Positions 12,430 through 25,374 are shown, numbered from the stretch's first letter. The stretch: 64,000 nt of DNA from Zingiber officinale (GCF_018446385.1 NC_055998.1:75882744-75946743), one strand, 5' to 3'. Notes: generated by a model from the sequence alone, not told the origin. Numbers and translations are program-made.

Positions 12430-14460
12430 TTACCTCCTAAAGTAAACACAAAATCCCGAGGTTGACTTATTATTATCCCTATCCGATTGGAAGCCAAAAT
12501 CCATGCAACCCACTAGGACCAAATTAACTGCCTTGTAAGCTAGCATATAATCTCTAGTGCCTCTAAGGTACTTCAATATATGCTTTACTGCATTCCACTG
12601 TCCTTGTCCAAGGTTACTTTGATATCTGCTAACTATGCCCTTGGCAAAACAGATTTCTGATCTCGTGCATAGCATATATTAGGCTTCCGATAGCCGAAGC
12701 ATAAAGAACTGCCTTTATTTCCTTTATCTCCTTTGATGTCTACAGAGACATATCTTTAGATAAAGTTACTCCATCCTAAAAAAGTAAGAAACCTTTCTTG
12801 GAGTTTTGCATGCTTAAAACGAGCAAGCATTTTTCTGATGTATGAAGCTTGGAATAAGTAAAATATTCTTTTCTTGCGATCCCTTATTACTTTGATCTCA
12901 AGAATATATACATTCTCCCAAGTTCTTTATATCGAATTGTTTGGACAACCATACCCTTACTTCTAACAACATTTTGATATTGTTTCCAACTACCAAAAAT
13001 GTTATCTACGTATAGTACAAGAAATACCACCACGCTTCCATCACACCTTTTGTATACACAAGACTTATCCAGTTACTAAATGAATCCAAAGGTCTGGATT
13101 ACTTTGATAAACTGGATGTTCCAAGACCTTGAAGCTTTGTATCAGTCCATAGACTGATTGAGCTTGCACACAAGATGCTCTTAGCCCTTGGCAATGAACC
13201 CTTCTGGTTGCTTTATATGGATGCTTTCTTCAAGACTTCCATTAAGGAATGTTGTCTTGACATCTACTTACCAAATAGATAAAAGAATCCGGATAGACTT
13301 AAGCATGGCTACCAGTGAAAAAGTTTCCTTTTTCATCTAGCCTTGCTTTGAAAGTTTCTACCTTCCTGTCTATCCCTCTTTTCCTATTATAGACCTTTTT
13401 ATACCCAAAGGCTTTTACACCATTTGGTGGTTCTACAAGCTTCCAGATTTTATTAGAATACATATATTCTAATTCTGTTATTCATTACTCTTTGCCAAGA
13501 TATTGCATCTTTATCATGGAGTGTATGTCCGGAGATCGGGTTCATGTCCTCCAGGGATCGAGTCAAAACTCTCCCAAAACATGAATCTTTTAGGTTGCCT
13601 AACAACCTCCCACTACGACAAGACACTTTCTGCAATTGTGTATCATTTGTGATATGTGTTCCTTGTGGTATCTCATCTTGTACAATTGATACTAGATTAG
13701 ACATGTCTTTTATTATTTCCTTAAGAACAAGTTTTCTTATGGGCACATGGTTTATTACATAGTCCTTTTTCTAAAATTGGTCATTGATGCTAACAATGAC
13801 CTTCTAATTTTTAAGACTATAAACCTACTTTCATTTCTCTAGGATAACCCACAAACAAGTGAATTCCTGTCCAACTTATCATTGTCTCTCTTCAGCATAT
13901 GTGCTGGACTACCCGAATCCAAATATGCTTCAAAATAAGCTTACGCCTATTCAGCAATTCTATATGAGTAGAGAGTTCTGACTTTGGAAGGTACTATGTT
14001 CACTTCCGTTTCCAGAGTATATCCTTAAAATGAATTTGGTAAAATAACTCATCATCAATCTACTTATTTCCATAAGAGTCCTATACCTTCTTTCTACTAC
14101 ACCATTCTATAGGGGTGCAATTAGTTTGGATTGAATCCCTACTTCTGATAAGTGACTCCTAAATTCTCCCAAGAGGTACTTGCCACTATGATTTCACCAT
14201 AGTGTCTTTTTACTTTGTCGTTTCTCCACATCAGCCTAGTACTCTTTGAACTAATCAAAGTACTTAGTCTTGCGGTACATTAAGTAAATTTATTTGTATC
14301 TTGAATGGTTGTCTATAAAATAGACGAAATATTCAATACTACCTCTTGTCATAGGATCACACAAATCAGAATGAACCAATTTCAACATATCTTTGACTCC
14401 ATACCCCTTAGACTTGAAAGCTTCTTTGTTATTTTTCCTTCCAAGTAAGACTCGCAGGTT
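12430..14460 (-). pseudogene. Copia-C pol remains: integrase, reverse transcriptase, RNase H
   Basis: In minus-strand order, an integrase core piece ('LKLVHSDLCDPMTRGSIEYF', about 14400-14310) comes first. Reverse transcriptase follows, with 'LVLYVDNIFGSW' near 13025, where the catalytic YVDD has become YVDN. RNase H is last ('QWNAVKHILKYLRGTRDYML', 12675-12430). This IN-RT-RH order defines Ty1/Copia. The frame is broken by many stops and shifts, so only short frames remain. Loss of the second catalytic Asp alone would abolish polymerase activity. Confidence 0.8.
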
Positions 14461-16350
14461 GGAAAGATTTCCACTACTAATGAACCCAAAAGTTCATCAG
14501 CTACCAATGAATCATACTCAAGTTAATATAACCTAGCCTTAAATGCCAAAGATATAATTGGTTCATCTCCGAAGGTTACTTTCTCTTATAGTTAGAAGAT
14601 GTGTTACTAATTTCCATTTGTTGCATCGTGAGAGTTATTGGATTTATAAATTGCCAACCAACGTACTTCCCTCATTTTCTTAATAACAACTTTGTTATTA
14701 AAAGAGGCAGAATATCAAGTTCTTTGAATAGTTTAGAAACTGAAAACTAGTTCTTTCTAAACTTGGTGCGTAAAGACAATTACTCAAAAATCCATGTTTT
14801 ATTCTTATCAAAAGATAAACATCTCCCACTTTTACAGCAGGGCTCATGTGGGCGGTGTTTTAATTTTCATTTAGTTGTCGGGTTTCTTGGAACCTCTAAT
14901 TGCGGACATGATTAATGGCATATGTATCTACTCTAGGTAGATAACACCACTAAACATGTTTCAACTAATGAATTAAATACACCTATGTTGTTCTTAGTTT
15001 TAAGAAGACAGTCTACCTTAATGTCCAAATCCTATTTCCAATCATTACAATTGGGACTACTAAGCATTTTCTATAGTATGACTACTAGGGGATTGACAAA
15101 TATTTAAATCCTACAAAATATTTGGTCAAGATCAACTCCTTAAAAATCCCCATGAATTTTGTATGCCACGATAGTGTGGACGTATACAAAATCGAAGAGG
15201 AGATTTTATTCATTAATTTTATTATCTCGTCAACTTTACTTTATGACAAATAAAATTAATAGTTGATCTGTCTTTGATCAAATATTTGGTCAAAAACTTT
15301 TGAATTTAAAAAAAATATTGATTCCTCCAACAATATTATTTAAATTCACCAACATCTCAAACACCGTGAATTTTGCATGTCACGTTAGTGTGGACGTATA
15401 CAAATTCAACATTTGTAAAAGGAGGGTTTTAACCCATTAATTTTATTATCTTGTCAACCTAACTTTTTGACAAATAAAATTAATAGTTTGTATCATTTGG
15501 TCACACAAATAATAGCAGTGACTCCGATGGGGAGGATACTATTAGATGTGTCTAAGTGTATACCATTACTTGACACTAAGTCCATTAATAAGATTATGCC
15601 CCTTCCGTTGGGGAAGATCACACGCTCTTAATTAACTTCCTATAGTCATCCAAAAATAGAAGTCTGTTCTAGTGATCCACAAACAAGCTCATCAGTTATG
15701 GAGGAAGGCACTCAGAGCCAACGCGCAAGCTTGTTTGCATCACTTACAAACCAGTAATGGAGACCATGGGATTTACTTAAAAATCCCTCTCCCACTTAGT
15801 TATTTATAAATGAGGAATTCTAACTATGCTAGCCTATTAAATATGTAAACTAACATGCACACACAGCACAATATAAAAGCAATAAATAGAAAATCTAATT
15901 TTCAACTATTATGGCTTTTATCTCTAGTTGTCCTCCGTGTGTTGTCATCCCAAGCTGCTGCCATATTTTGTCGCATCCATCTTGCTCCTAGTTCCGCTGT
16001 GCCTCTGGTCCTTAGAAGGTTCCACGCTTTGCAAGATTCGATCAGCGACATAAATAGAATTTTACATTTTGATCCTATATTCCATAAAAGGAATGTACAT
16101 GTATCTAGATCAAAAATAAAATTCTAATAAAACTAAATACAGCTCCTGCTGTATTTAATAATACAATCATGCACACACAATAAAATGCCCTTGACATGTC
16201 CAAGGGTCTAATCACACACATAATAACTATAAGCTATAATAGTTGGATCCTGCATCCACAAAGTTAGCACATCCTACTATTATCCTGCCTAAATTATGTA
16301 TGACATGTGCATAATTAAACTAATACCAAATACACAGAGGCAAAACCCTA
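14461..16350 (-). other. Copia-C 5' internal region (decayed gag and leader)
   Basis: This should contain gag and the 5' leader, but no intact gag frame or zinc knuckle was found. Two diverged direct copies of a roughly 120-bp unit containing 'AGTGTGGACGTATACAAA' lie at about 15150-15270 and 15362-15490. The plus-strand frame at 15855-16127 is antisense and shows no family features. Confidence 0.45.
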
Positions 16351-16362
16351 GCTCTGATACCA
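16351..16362 (-). promoter_or_regulatory. Copia-C primer-binding site (tRNA-Met)
   Basis: The minus strand reads TGGTATCAGAGC, complementary to the 3' end of initiator tRNA-Met, two bases inside the LTR. Confidence 0.9.
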
Positions 16363-16364
16363 AT

Positions 16365-18910
16365 TGTTGGTTCCACTGTACAAAAATTTTGTAGAAAGAT
16401 CTGAACCTTTTCTTAGCTACCATGTGTTCTTTTAAATTAAATTTTGGATCACCTGCGGAACTTAACACGTTTGATCCAAAACTTAATCTATTTGTTCTTT
16501 TAGGTTTTGACTTGGATCTCCTGCGGAACTTAACACGTTCGACCCAAATCACCTTAAGTTATTAATTTCATTATATATTAATTTCCATAATTGGTTCCCA
16601 GTACTGACGTGGCGAGGCACATGGCCTTCTTGGATATGGGAGCAACCACCACCGACTAGACAAAACCTTTTATGGAAAGCTAATATTTAATTTCCTAAAA
16701 TAACTTTAGGTTAACCGAAAAGAACAATCAAATCACAAGGAAAAATAAAACAAAAGAACACATCATCGAAAAACATATTCGAAATACTAGAATCGTAAGC
16801 CTCTTGTATTTGGTATTATTTTCATAAATAACTAGAATGATGTGGAAAGGAAAAATTACTAGTTATACCTTCTAGAAAGACCTCTTGATCTTCTACCGTA
16901 TTCCTCTTCTAACCTCGGACGTTGTGTGGGCAACGTTCTTCCGAGATGAGAAACCACCAATCACCTTCTTCTTCCTTGCAAGTTTCGGCCATCAAAACAT
17001 CTTCTAGGATGAAAAGGTTCACCACCCACCAGGGATAAGGCTAGACAGGGAGGCTTGCTTTCTCTCCTTCTTCTCCTTCCTAGATTACCACAACAAGAGA
17101 AGATAAGTTCCCGAAAGAGGAGAGAGAGCTACCCCAACAGGAAAAGAGGGAGAAAATAGAGTTTTTGAAGCTCCTCTACCCCCTCTTTTATAATCCTTGA
17201 TCCTGGCAAATAAGGAAAATTTAATAAAAATTTCCTTAATTCTTTTTCCATTGAAAAGGAAAAATTATTTAATTAAAATAATTTTCTTTCTCAATTTTAT
17301 TTGATCGGCGACATAAAAGCAACAAACAAGGAGAGTTTTAATTAATTAAAACTTCCTAATTTGTCTAAATTTATAAAATTTCTCCAATAATTTAATCCTT
17401 CATGATTGGTTTATAAAAGGAAATTTAATAAATTAAAATCTTTCTTTTAAACATGTGGATAAAAGAAAGTTATCTCTAAAATTAAAATCTCTTTTAATCT
17501 ACAAATAAGAAAAGATATCAAATCTTTTCTCAATCTTTTGTAGAAACTAATAAAAGAGAATTATTAATTTTAAACTTTCTTTAAATCATGAACATGGTTA
17601 AAAGGAAAGTTTTCTTAAAATTCAAAATCCTCCTTTAATCAACAAATAAGGAAAGATTTCAAATTTTAAACTCTCTTTTAAACATGTAGATGATTTACAA
17701 ATAAGGAAAGTTTTTACCAAAAATTAAAACCATCCTTTTAAACTACAAATAAGGAAAGAGATTAATCTCTTCTCTTAATCTTTTGTAGAAAGTTATAAAA
17801 GGAAATTTTTAATTTTTAAACTCTCTTTTAAAATCATGATATCCACATAAGAAATAATTTTAATAAAAATCCTTTTTAATATTCTAGTGGCCGGCCACCT
17901 AAGCTTGGGACCCAAGCTTTGGCCGGCCACCTACATGGCCCTAGCTTGGGTTCCAAGCTAGCTTGGCCGGCCCCATTGGATGGGTAAGAAGGTGGGTATA
18001 AATCTCTATATACTAGAGGCTACGATAGGGACCGAGAGGAGGAATTGGTTTTGGTCTCCCGATGAAATTAAGCATCCCGTGTTCGCCCCGAACACACAAC
18101 TTAATTTCATCAATAATAATTCATTCCACTAAAGAACTATTATTGAACTCCAATCTCAAATTACATTTTGGGCTCTTCTTCTTATGATGTGTTAGTCTCC
18201 TGTGTTTAAGATAACAAATGTCCACTAATTAAGTAAGTTACTAACAACGCGCTTAATTAATATCTAGCTCCAAGTAGTACCACTCAACTTCATCGTCATG
18301 TCGGACTAAGTCCACCTGCAGGGTTTAACATGACAATCCTTATGAGCTCCTCTTGGGGACATTCTCAACCTAGATCACTAGGACACAATTTCCTTCTATA
18401 ATCAACAACACACGCTATAAGTGATATCATTTCCCAACTTATCGGGCTTATTGATTTATCGAACTAAATCTCACCCATTGATAAATTAAAGAAATAAATA
18501 TCAAATATATGTGCTTGTTATTATATTAGGATTAAGAGCACACACTTCCATAATAACTGAGGTCTTTGTTCCTTTATAAAGTCAGTATAAAAGGAACGAC
18601 CTCAAATGGTCCTACTCAATACACTCTAAGTGTACTAGTGTAATTATATAGTTAAGATAAACTAATACCTAATTACATTACGACCTTCTAATGGTTTGTT
18701 CCTTTCCATCTTGGTCGTGAGCTACTGTTTATAATTTATAAGGAACCGATAACATGATCTTCTGTATGTGACACCACACACCATGTTATCTACAATATAA
18801 ATTAATTGAGCAACTACATTTATCATAAATGTAGACATTTGACCAATGTGATTCTTATTTCTAGATAAATGTTTATACCAAAAGCTAGGCTTTTAGTATA
18901 CACTCTAACA
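16365..18910 (-). repeat. Copia-C 5' LTR (2546 bp)
   Basis: Full-length LTR, TGTTGG...CTAACA, followed by target duplication CTCAT. It includes GGCCGGCC-rich stretches near 17890-17965 that the solo LTR shares at 4820-4900. Confidence 0.92.
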
Positions 18911-18915
18911 CTCAT

Positions 18916-19892
18916 CCATATATTATAGGCCTTGGAAATTATATACAGTTATATATTAACCACAATATTAGCAATTTGATTATCAAGTTGATCTCATAGT
19001 TCTGTTGGTTCTAAAGGAAATTTATTCTTTGTCACTTTTTATACGTACAAGAGTTTTGTATTGTTTAGGGGAGAGAATTACAAGTCAGAAAAGCTCAAGT
19101 TCTTTAGTGGATATATACAGTTGTTTGTTTCACCTTTCTTGATCTCAATGCACACCAATCCCTTAGTTTAGGGAGGTAGTTCATTTTGTTGAGTTGTTGT
19201 TACAAATTAATCCCTTATATTTATGTGATAACTGAATGTTTTTTTTTAAGCATTTCGATTAGTAGTCATCTTGTTACGGTGCCCTTACTATTTTTTCAAC
19301 TATGATTTTTGGTCTTGGTTTACTAATATATTATTTATGTATTTTTATAGTTTACAAATCTCAAGTATCGAGTTGAATTTGATGAAGGCTTGATATGGTT
19401 ATGCATACAATAATTACATTTGAAGTGGTTTTAACAGAATGATGTGTTGTTACCAAGATTTGACATTATTGATATCTATTAGTTGTTATAAAAGAATGTT
19501 TTGTATTTTATGGATATCGTTAAGAAGATTATTTATGTAATTTGTGAATATTTGTGTATTTTATGGATCTTGTTATGAAAATAAGAATATTTGTGTAATT
19601 TGTATATTTGTATATTATTTTTTTTTTATACCGCCGGTTTCATTGTTTATCAAATTTGTCTTTGTTAAAAATACAGCTGCATATACGCAACCGTGTTATT
19701 ACTAATATATGATTTGCTTAACCGCAAGTGTTATTAACGTATTAATATTACATCGATACATTTTACGTTGATCGGAAAGTGCACAGAATACTAACGGTTC
19801 GCATTCTACCAGTTAAATGATACTACACTAACTCGATAATGCGGACCTTTTTACTTTAGACACGGTTGAATTTCGAAAATGTAATAGACACC
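18916..19892. other. CACTA right interior, no gene seen
   Basis: AT-rich DNA between Copia-C and the right terminus. No reading frame of interest was found. The last 130 bases contain degenerate subterminal motifs. Confidence 0.45.
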
Positions 19893-19931
19893 GGTGGAAA
19901 ACCAATGTCTATGAGGGTTTTTGTTGTAGTG
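19893..19931. repeat. CACTA right terminal inverted repeat
   Basis: Read inverted it begins CACTACAACAAAAACCCTCA, differing from the left TIR by one base over that stretch. It is followed by the ATT target duplication. Confidence 0.92.
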
Positions 19932-21629
19932 ATTTTTAAACTTACGGGAAGCTTATTCCATTTGTTCAAAACTTATACTTTTATACTTCAAAATATTAAT
20001 CTCTTGGGCTCAGGCTTAGTACCATTTGCGCGCTCCCTAATAGAAACTGAAGTAGCGAGCCACCAGTCCTACGAGGGTAAAGACCTTAGTCTTACCAGGG
20101 CCGAGACCTCGGAACCGATCACCTGGATTTGTTTAACGACAACCTCGGAAGTCGGGTACTAGCCTTCTCAAATAAAATACTTATTGCTTGTTAATACTTA
20201 TGATAAAAGACTGCCTCATACAAAACTGCAATACTTAAACAAATTCTAAAACTGCCACGCATAAACAATTCTAAAATTGTAATACTTAACAAAATCTGCA
20301 CTATGATACTTAACAAAAATCTGCACCATGATACTTAACAAAAATCTGCATTGTAAGCTTAACAAAATCTGCACTATAATACTTAACAAAATCTGCACTA
20401 TAAGCTTAACAAAAATCTGCACTATAAGCTTAACAAAAATTTACACTATAAACTCTAAAGGGGATGTTCGTGCCCCTTTTACAGCACAAAACAAAATTGA
20501 AACTTGTTGGAATTAAAGCCTATGTGAAGCTTGATGGAATTTTAAACAAAACCCATGTAAAACTTGTTCAAAGCTTATATCTTTACAGAGAAACAGAAAT
20601 TCTTCAGCATGCTACAGCAAGAATGCTAGGAGAAAGCAAATCTCGGATCTACTCTAAAATCCCTAGCAACCACAATTCTTTACAACATAATCCGAAAGCC
20701 AAAAGAAGATCATTCATACTAAGCAAATCAACAACAAGTTTTAAAGCGGATATGAAATTCATGGCTGTTCTGGTTCGGATTTAACAGGTAATCTGTGGCA
20801 GGAATACTATACTACATACAATGAGTCCAAAATTTCATGTATAAGAAAACTAATAACAAAAGATCCATAACAAAAACTTAAACAAACTAGAATGCTAAAC
20901 CAAATGCCCAATCTAAACAATTCCCTTTTCGTTTTCTTCATGAGACTCGCGGTATCAAGCTACAAAACACCAATCTTTATAGCATGCTTCGAAATCAAGA
21001 AGAAACAAGGTCCGAAACTACTCCTACTGCAGGTGAGAAGCACTTACCTTCTTCTTGGACTTACAACCGAACAAAAGGACTTCTAGGGTTTCGGAGATTG
21101 CAAGTTTCGGCCTCTTCTTCATGCCCTCGGGTTCTCCTCGACGAGAGAATCGTGAGGATGTGAAGAACTCACGGAATCGAACCTTGGTCGGCCACCGGAG
21201 AGGAACCCTAGTTCCGGCTTTGTTTCCGCCCGAGCAGAGACGCCGTCGCACGCGAGAGAGGAGAAAAGTTTAGTTCACGAAAATAAATCTCATTCCTCTC
21301 TTAACTCATCCCTTTTAATACCTAATATTTCTGTTAACTACTATTGCTTAAATTAATTTTGCTATCTATTTGATCAGCACGGCCCTGCTGGGTTCCTGGT
21401 CATCCGAAACAACTTAAGACTTTACTTAACCAAAGGTCTCCGGTTCGATCCTTGGCCCGACCTCTTTTTGCCTTAAATTCGTTTCTTTTGGTAAAATTAC
21501 TAAACAAACTCTGGAAATTGCATAAAAATACTCTAAAACTTTCTAAAATTCTCTAGAATATTTCTAAAGTATTTCTAAATATTTTCAAGTACTATTAGGA
21601 CTCAAAATGAGGAAATTTGGGTTGTTACA
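19932..21629 (-). repeat. Gypsy-A 3' LTR, second segment (after CACTA)
   Basis: It matches 27184-28881 closely and ends GGGTTGTTACA. A run of 'AACAAAATCTGCACTATAAGC' variants at 20280-20450 forms an LTR-internal tandem repeat shared with the other LTR. A polypurine tract (minus strand GTATGGGGAAT) abuts it at 21630-21642. Confidence 0.93.
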
Positions 21630-21664
21630 ATTCCCCATACCTTATAAAAAGTTCATCCTCGAAC

Positions 21665-22440
21665 TTAGAATAATTCTGGATATCTCTGTCTCATACTGTC
21701 CTCACGCTCCCACGTAGTTTCCTCGTGCTTTTGATTTTGCCAAATGACCTTCACTAGTGGTACTTCTTTGTTCCTTAGTCTCTTAACTTCTCTGTCCACT
21801 ATCCGTATAGGTCTGCTCTCATAGCTAAGATCCTCCTGAATCTGCACTGACTGAGGCTGAATCACTTGGCTAGAGTCGTGGAGGCACTTCTTTAGCATAG
21901 AGACATGAAATACATTATGTATTGCTGACATGTCTTGTGGTAACTCCAGCTTGTAAGCTACTTTCCCAATCCTCTCTGTGATCGGATAGGGTCCTACGTA
22001 GCGGGGACTTAACTTGCCCTATTTACCAAATCTCATCACTCCCTTCATAGGTGCAACTTTGAGAAAAACTAAATCCCCTACTTGGAACTCAAGTGGCCAA
22101 TAGCGTGTGTCAGCATAACTTTTCTGTCTACTCTAGGCAGTCTCAATTCTCTGTCTGATCTTCTAGATAGCCTGAGTGGTCTCATCTATCATCTCTATCT
22201 GAATGCCCAGCTCCACTTCCATTTCTTTCCTTTCACCTGCTTCTTGCCAACAATTGGGTGATCTGCACTTTCGACCATACAGTGCCTCGTAAGGTGTCAT
22301 CTGGATAGTGGCCTGGTAGCTATTGTTTAGGCGAATTCAGCTAAATATAGATACCTGCACTAACTACCCTTAAAATCTAATGCACAAGCCCTGAGCATGT
22401 CTTCTAAAATCTGATTTACTCATTCTGTCTGTCCATCAGT
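21665..22440 (-). pseudogene. Gypsy-A integrase C-terminus with chromodomain-like tail
   Basis: The frame at 21931-21665 starts '[19 protein letters not shown]', the standard end of Gypsy integrases. It closes with '[20 protein letters not shown]', the degenerate chromodomain of Tekay/Del-type elements, which may guide insertion by binding histone tails. The stretch 21932-22440 continues the integrase core but holds stops. Confidence 0.8.
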
Positions 22441-23169
22441 CTAGGGATGGAAGGTTGTGCTGATCTTGACTTTGGTGCCCAATGCATTCTGAACACACTC
22501 CCAAAAATGAGAGGTGAAGCGCCCATCCCTATCTGAAACAATCGACTTCGGGACTTCGTGAAGCCTGATCACTTCCTTAACATATAGCTGTGCCAACTGC
22601 TCTATAGAGTGAGAGACCTTCAAAGCTAGAAAATGGGCAGACTTGGTCAATCTGTCCACTATCACCCATATCGCATCGTACCCATTGGTGGTTCTCGGAA
22701 GACCTGTTATAAAGTCCATGGATATTTCTTACCACTTCCACTCTAGTATTGGAAGGGGTTGTAGGACTCCTCCTGGTCTCTGGTGTTCTACTTTGACTCT
22801 CTGGCATGTCAGGCAGGTGCTGACATATTTTGCAACATCTCTCTTGAGTCCAGACCACCAGAATCTCTGCTTCAAATCTTGATACATCTTGGTGGAACTA
22901 GGATGCATGGAGTATGGTGTACTATGAGCTTCTTCTATAATCTTCTTTCTCAATTCCCCATCATTGGGGACACAAAGGCGGCTCCCCTGATAAAGGATTC
23001 CACTGTCTGATACCCAAAACTCTGAATTTTCTTCTTTCTGTATCTCTTGCTTGATCTTCTGGATATCTGGATCTTCACTTTGCTTTCTCTGTATATCCTC
23101 AAGCAAGGTTGACTCTAAGGTCAATGCAGAGAGTTGCCCATAAATAATTTCAACTCCAAAGTCTAACAA
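22441..23169 (-). pseudogene. Gypsy-A integrase (zinc-binding and catalytic core)
   Basis: 23169-22729 covers the HHCC zinc-binding domain ('HPSSTKMYQDLKQRFWW' and 'CLTCQRVK'). 22719-22441 continues the core ('MDFITGLPRTTNGYDAIWVI' and 'IVSDRDGRFTSHFW') with the first two catalytic Asp residues visible. The two frames are separated by a stop or shift near 22725, so the protein is broken. Confidence 0.88.
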
Positions 23170-23226
23170 TTCCTTCTACAGTGGCAGTGCTAATGATGAC
23201 AAGTGCATCAGAGTTGCACTGGACTT

Positions 23227-24264
23227 TCAACTTAGTGCAGCTGCCACTTTGTTAGCTTTACCTGAGTGGTAGAGAATTTCACAGTCATAATCTTTAACCA
23301 ACTCTAGCAACCTGCGCTGTCTCATGTTTAAGTCTTTCTGGGTAAAGAAATACTTCAAACTCTGATGGTTAGTGAAGATTCTGCACTGAACTCCATACAA
23401 ATAATGTCGCCAGAGTTTTAGTACAAAGACCACCATAACTATCAAAAGATCATGAGTATTCTAATTCTTCATAGTCTTTGGAGTGGTCGAAGCATGCTAT
23501 AACTTCTCTTTGCCCTCATGAAGGGAGGCCCATCTAAGCATCTGTCACAAATGTATCTACTTACGGAATACAAGTGGGAGCAGTGTCATCTTTTCTTCAA
23601 TGCTTGGAAACTTTGCTCATTTGGTTCGACCAAAACTTTTGTTCTTCCTAGTTAGTTGTTAGTGGAGAGGCTATCTTGGAAAAGTCCTCCATGAATTTGT
23701 AATACCCAACTAAAACAAGGAAGCTCTCGATCTCCCTAGCGTTCTCTGGGTACCTGTTGACCGCTTATTTGGCGATCCACCATCCAGATGATACCTAGAT
23801 GAACTGCCACGAATCGTAATCAACTCGACTACGAGAATTTGACATCAGTCAATGCGTCTCTGAAATGTGCAGCATCAAGTCGTGTGCTCCACGTCGTTGA
23901 ATGAGATTAGATGAACATGTCGTCGATGAACACGATGACAAATTTGTCAAGGTATTCTTGAACACCTGTTATTAAGTCCATGAAGATTGCAGTGCATTAG
24001 TCACACAAAAGGCAAAGGCATGACTACAAACTGTCCATATGTGTCTTCGTCACAGCATCAGTCACACTTCTACTTCTCTTTCGAATCCGTCCCAGTCTAT
24101 CTTAGAGAACAAATTGCCCCTTTAGATCATCTATTCGGGAAGAGGGTACTTGTTCTTAATTGTCACTTTGTTCATTAACATAATCTATGTATCCATCTCT
24201 TTCTTTTTTCTTAACAACAACATCGAGCTCCCATGGTGAATGACTAGGACGAATGAAATCTTTG
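23227..24264 (-). pseudogene. Gypsy-A reverse transcriptase (heavily decayed) and RNase H
   Basis: RNase H remains at 23445-23227 with '[17 protein letters not shown]' and '[16 protein letters not shown]'. RT is recognisable only in scraps: 'SPWELDVVVKKK' near 24220, 'IKNKYPLPRIDDL' near 24150, 'FVVMPFAF' near 24030 and a 'FIDDM' catalytic box near 23925. Frameshifts and stops separate these pieces and parts seem deleted, so this is the most damaged section of the element. Confidence 0.75.
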
Positions 24265-25173
24265 TCAAGCGTCCGAGTTTCTTGTAGCCTTTTCATGTCT
24301 CTGAGACATCCGGTACGGAGCTTTTAAAATTGGACCGGTGCCAGGAACCAACTCAATTTCAAACTCCACTTCTCGGTTGGGAGGTAGTCCAGGTAGCTCT
24401 TCTGAAAATACCTCCGGATACTCACAGACTACCCGAACATCTTCTTGCTTGGGTCCTTTTTGTTCTTCTGTACTCACAATGTGTGCAAGAAAACCAGCAC
24501 ACCCTTTAGCTAACATTCGCTGAGCTGTTAGGGAAGAGAGGAATTTCTGGGTCTTCCTCTTCGGCACTCCCGTAAACTCAAAGGATGGTTCACCTTCTGA
24601 GCTGAAAATCACTTTCCTTCTGCGACAGTCCACCGAAGCACTGTACTTACTGAGGAAATTCATACCCAGAATAACGTCGAAATCCTGCATCGCAAGGACT
24701 ACTAAATTAACATATAGCTCTCGGTCTGAAATTTTGACTAGTACAGCCTGAAGCCACTGGTTGGACTCCATGACTTCCCCGGAAGGTAGGGTTGTCAAGA
24801 ACTTGGAGTTCATGCTCTCTGTAGGCACTTGAAATTCCTTGGCAAAGGGTACTGATACAAAAGAATGGGTCATCCCAGTATCAAATAGTACAGTAGCTAC
24901 ATGCTGAAAAATAACTACTTGACATTTTACGACCGTGGAGGCACTAGCAGCTTCATCTTTAGTGAGGGAGAATACTCCGGCACTGGTTGAAACTGGTGGG
25001 GCTTCCAACCTTCCTTGACTGAGCTGAGGTCCGTCCAGAGTTGCAGGCATATAGTGTAACTGAGGCTTGTTCCCGTATTGCGCTGTCTGTTGCTGAGGTG
25101 CTTCGAGCTTGTTAGGACATGCCTTAGCCAGATGCCCTTCTTGACCACACGAATAACATCCAGTCATGCCCAA
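24265..25173 (-). pseudogene. Gypsy-A zinc knuckle, aspartic protease and start of RT
   Basis: An open frame of 302 codons starts with a CCHC knuckle ('CYSCGQEGHLAKAC'), then the protease active site 'LFDTGMTHSFVS' at about residue 95 and 'VILGMNFLSKYSASVDC'. It ends at the beginning of RT ('YPEVFSEELPGLPP'). The knuckle binds the RNA genome; the protease cuts the polyprotein. Upstream, 25174-25374 links to gag but carries a stop. Confidence 0.88.
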
Positions 25174-25374
25174 AAGATAGGCTCCTGGATGTACTCTCCC
25201 ACATTTAGGACAGGGAGGGAACTTGGCCTGCTTGTTTGTTGAACCTCCCTTTTGGTTGCCTCCTATATTCCATTGTTTCCTTTTGTTATCTTTGCCCTTC
25301 CAGTTCTGCTTGCTTGCCTAGGGTTTCTGACTCCCTGCTGTCATGTCCTCTATCTTGACTGGCTTGAGTTGTGT

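Larger units (their letters stand above)
9284..18910 (-). mobile_element. Copia-C: decayed Ty1/Copia LTR retrotransposon
   Basis: The left LTR (9284-12018) and right LTR (16365-18910) both run TGTTGG...CTAACA. The duplicated target CTCAT lies at 9279-9283 and 18911-18915. Reading on the minus strand, a tRNA-Met primer site sits at 16351-16362 and a polypurine tract abuts the left LTR at 12019-12031. Between them are remains of integrase, reverse transcriptase and RNase H in Copia order. Stops and frameshifts are frequent, and the RT YVDD box reads YVDN. It inserted into the CACTA element. Confidence 0.92.
2169..19931. mobile_element. Non-autonomous CACTA (CMC/En-Spm) transposon carrying host gene fragments
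   Basis: The left end starts CACTACAAGAAAAACCCTCA and the right end, read inverted, starts CACTACAACAAAAACCCTCA; both continue into 'TAGACAT(C/T)GGT'. A 3-bp target duplication ATT lies at 2166-2168 and 19932-19934. The uninterrupted sequence is present in the other Gypsy-A LTR near 27183, so the boundaries are certain. Subterminal copies of the 'GACATCGGT' motif in both orientations run to about 2390. Inside lie pieces of host genes, a solo LTR (3877-6196) and Copia-C (9284-18910). Without those two the element is about 5.8 kb. No transposase (TNPD/TNPA) reading frame was seen, so it would need one in trans. Confidence 0.93.

Noticed and set aside
20280..20450. Regular repeats 'AACAAAATCTGCACTATAAGC' resembling a CRISPR array
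   Set aside because: The units are adjacent with no unique spacers, lie within a Gypsy LTR and recur in its sister LTR at 27540-27700. It is a tandem repeat.
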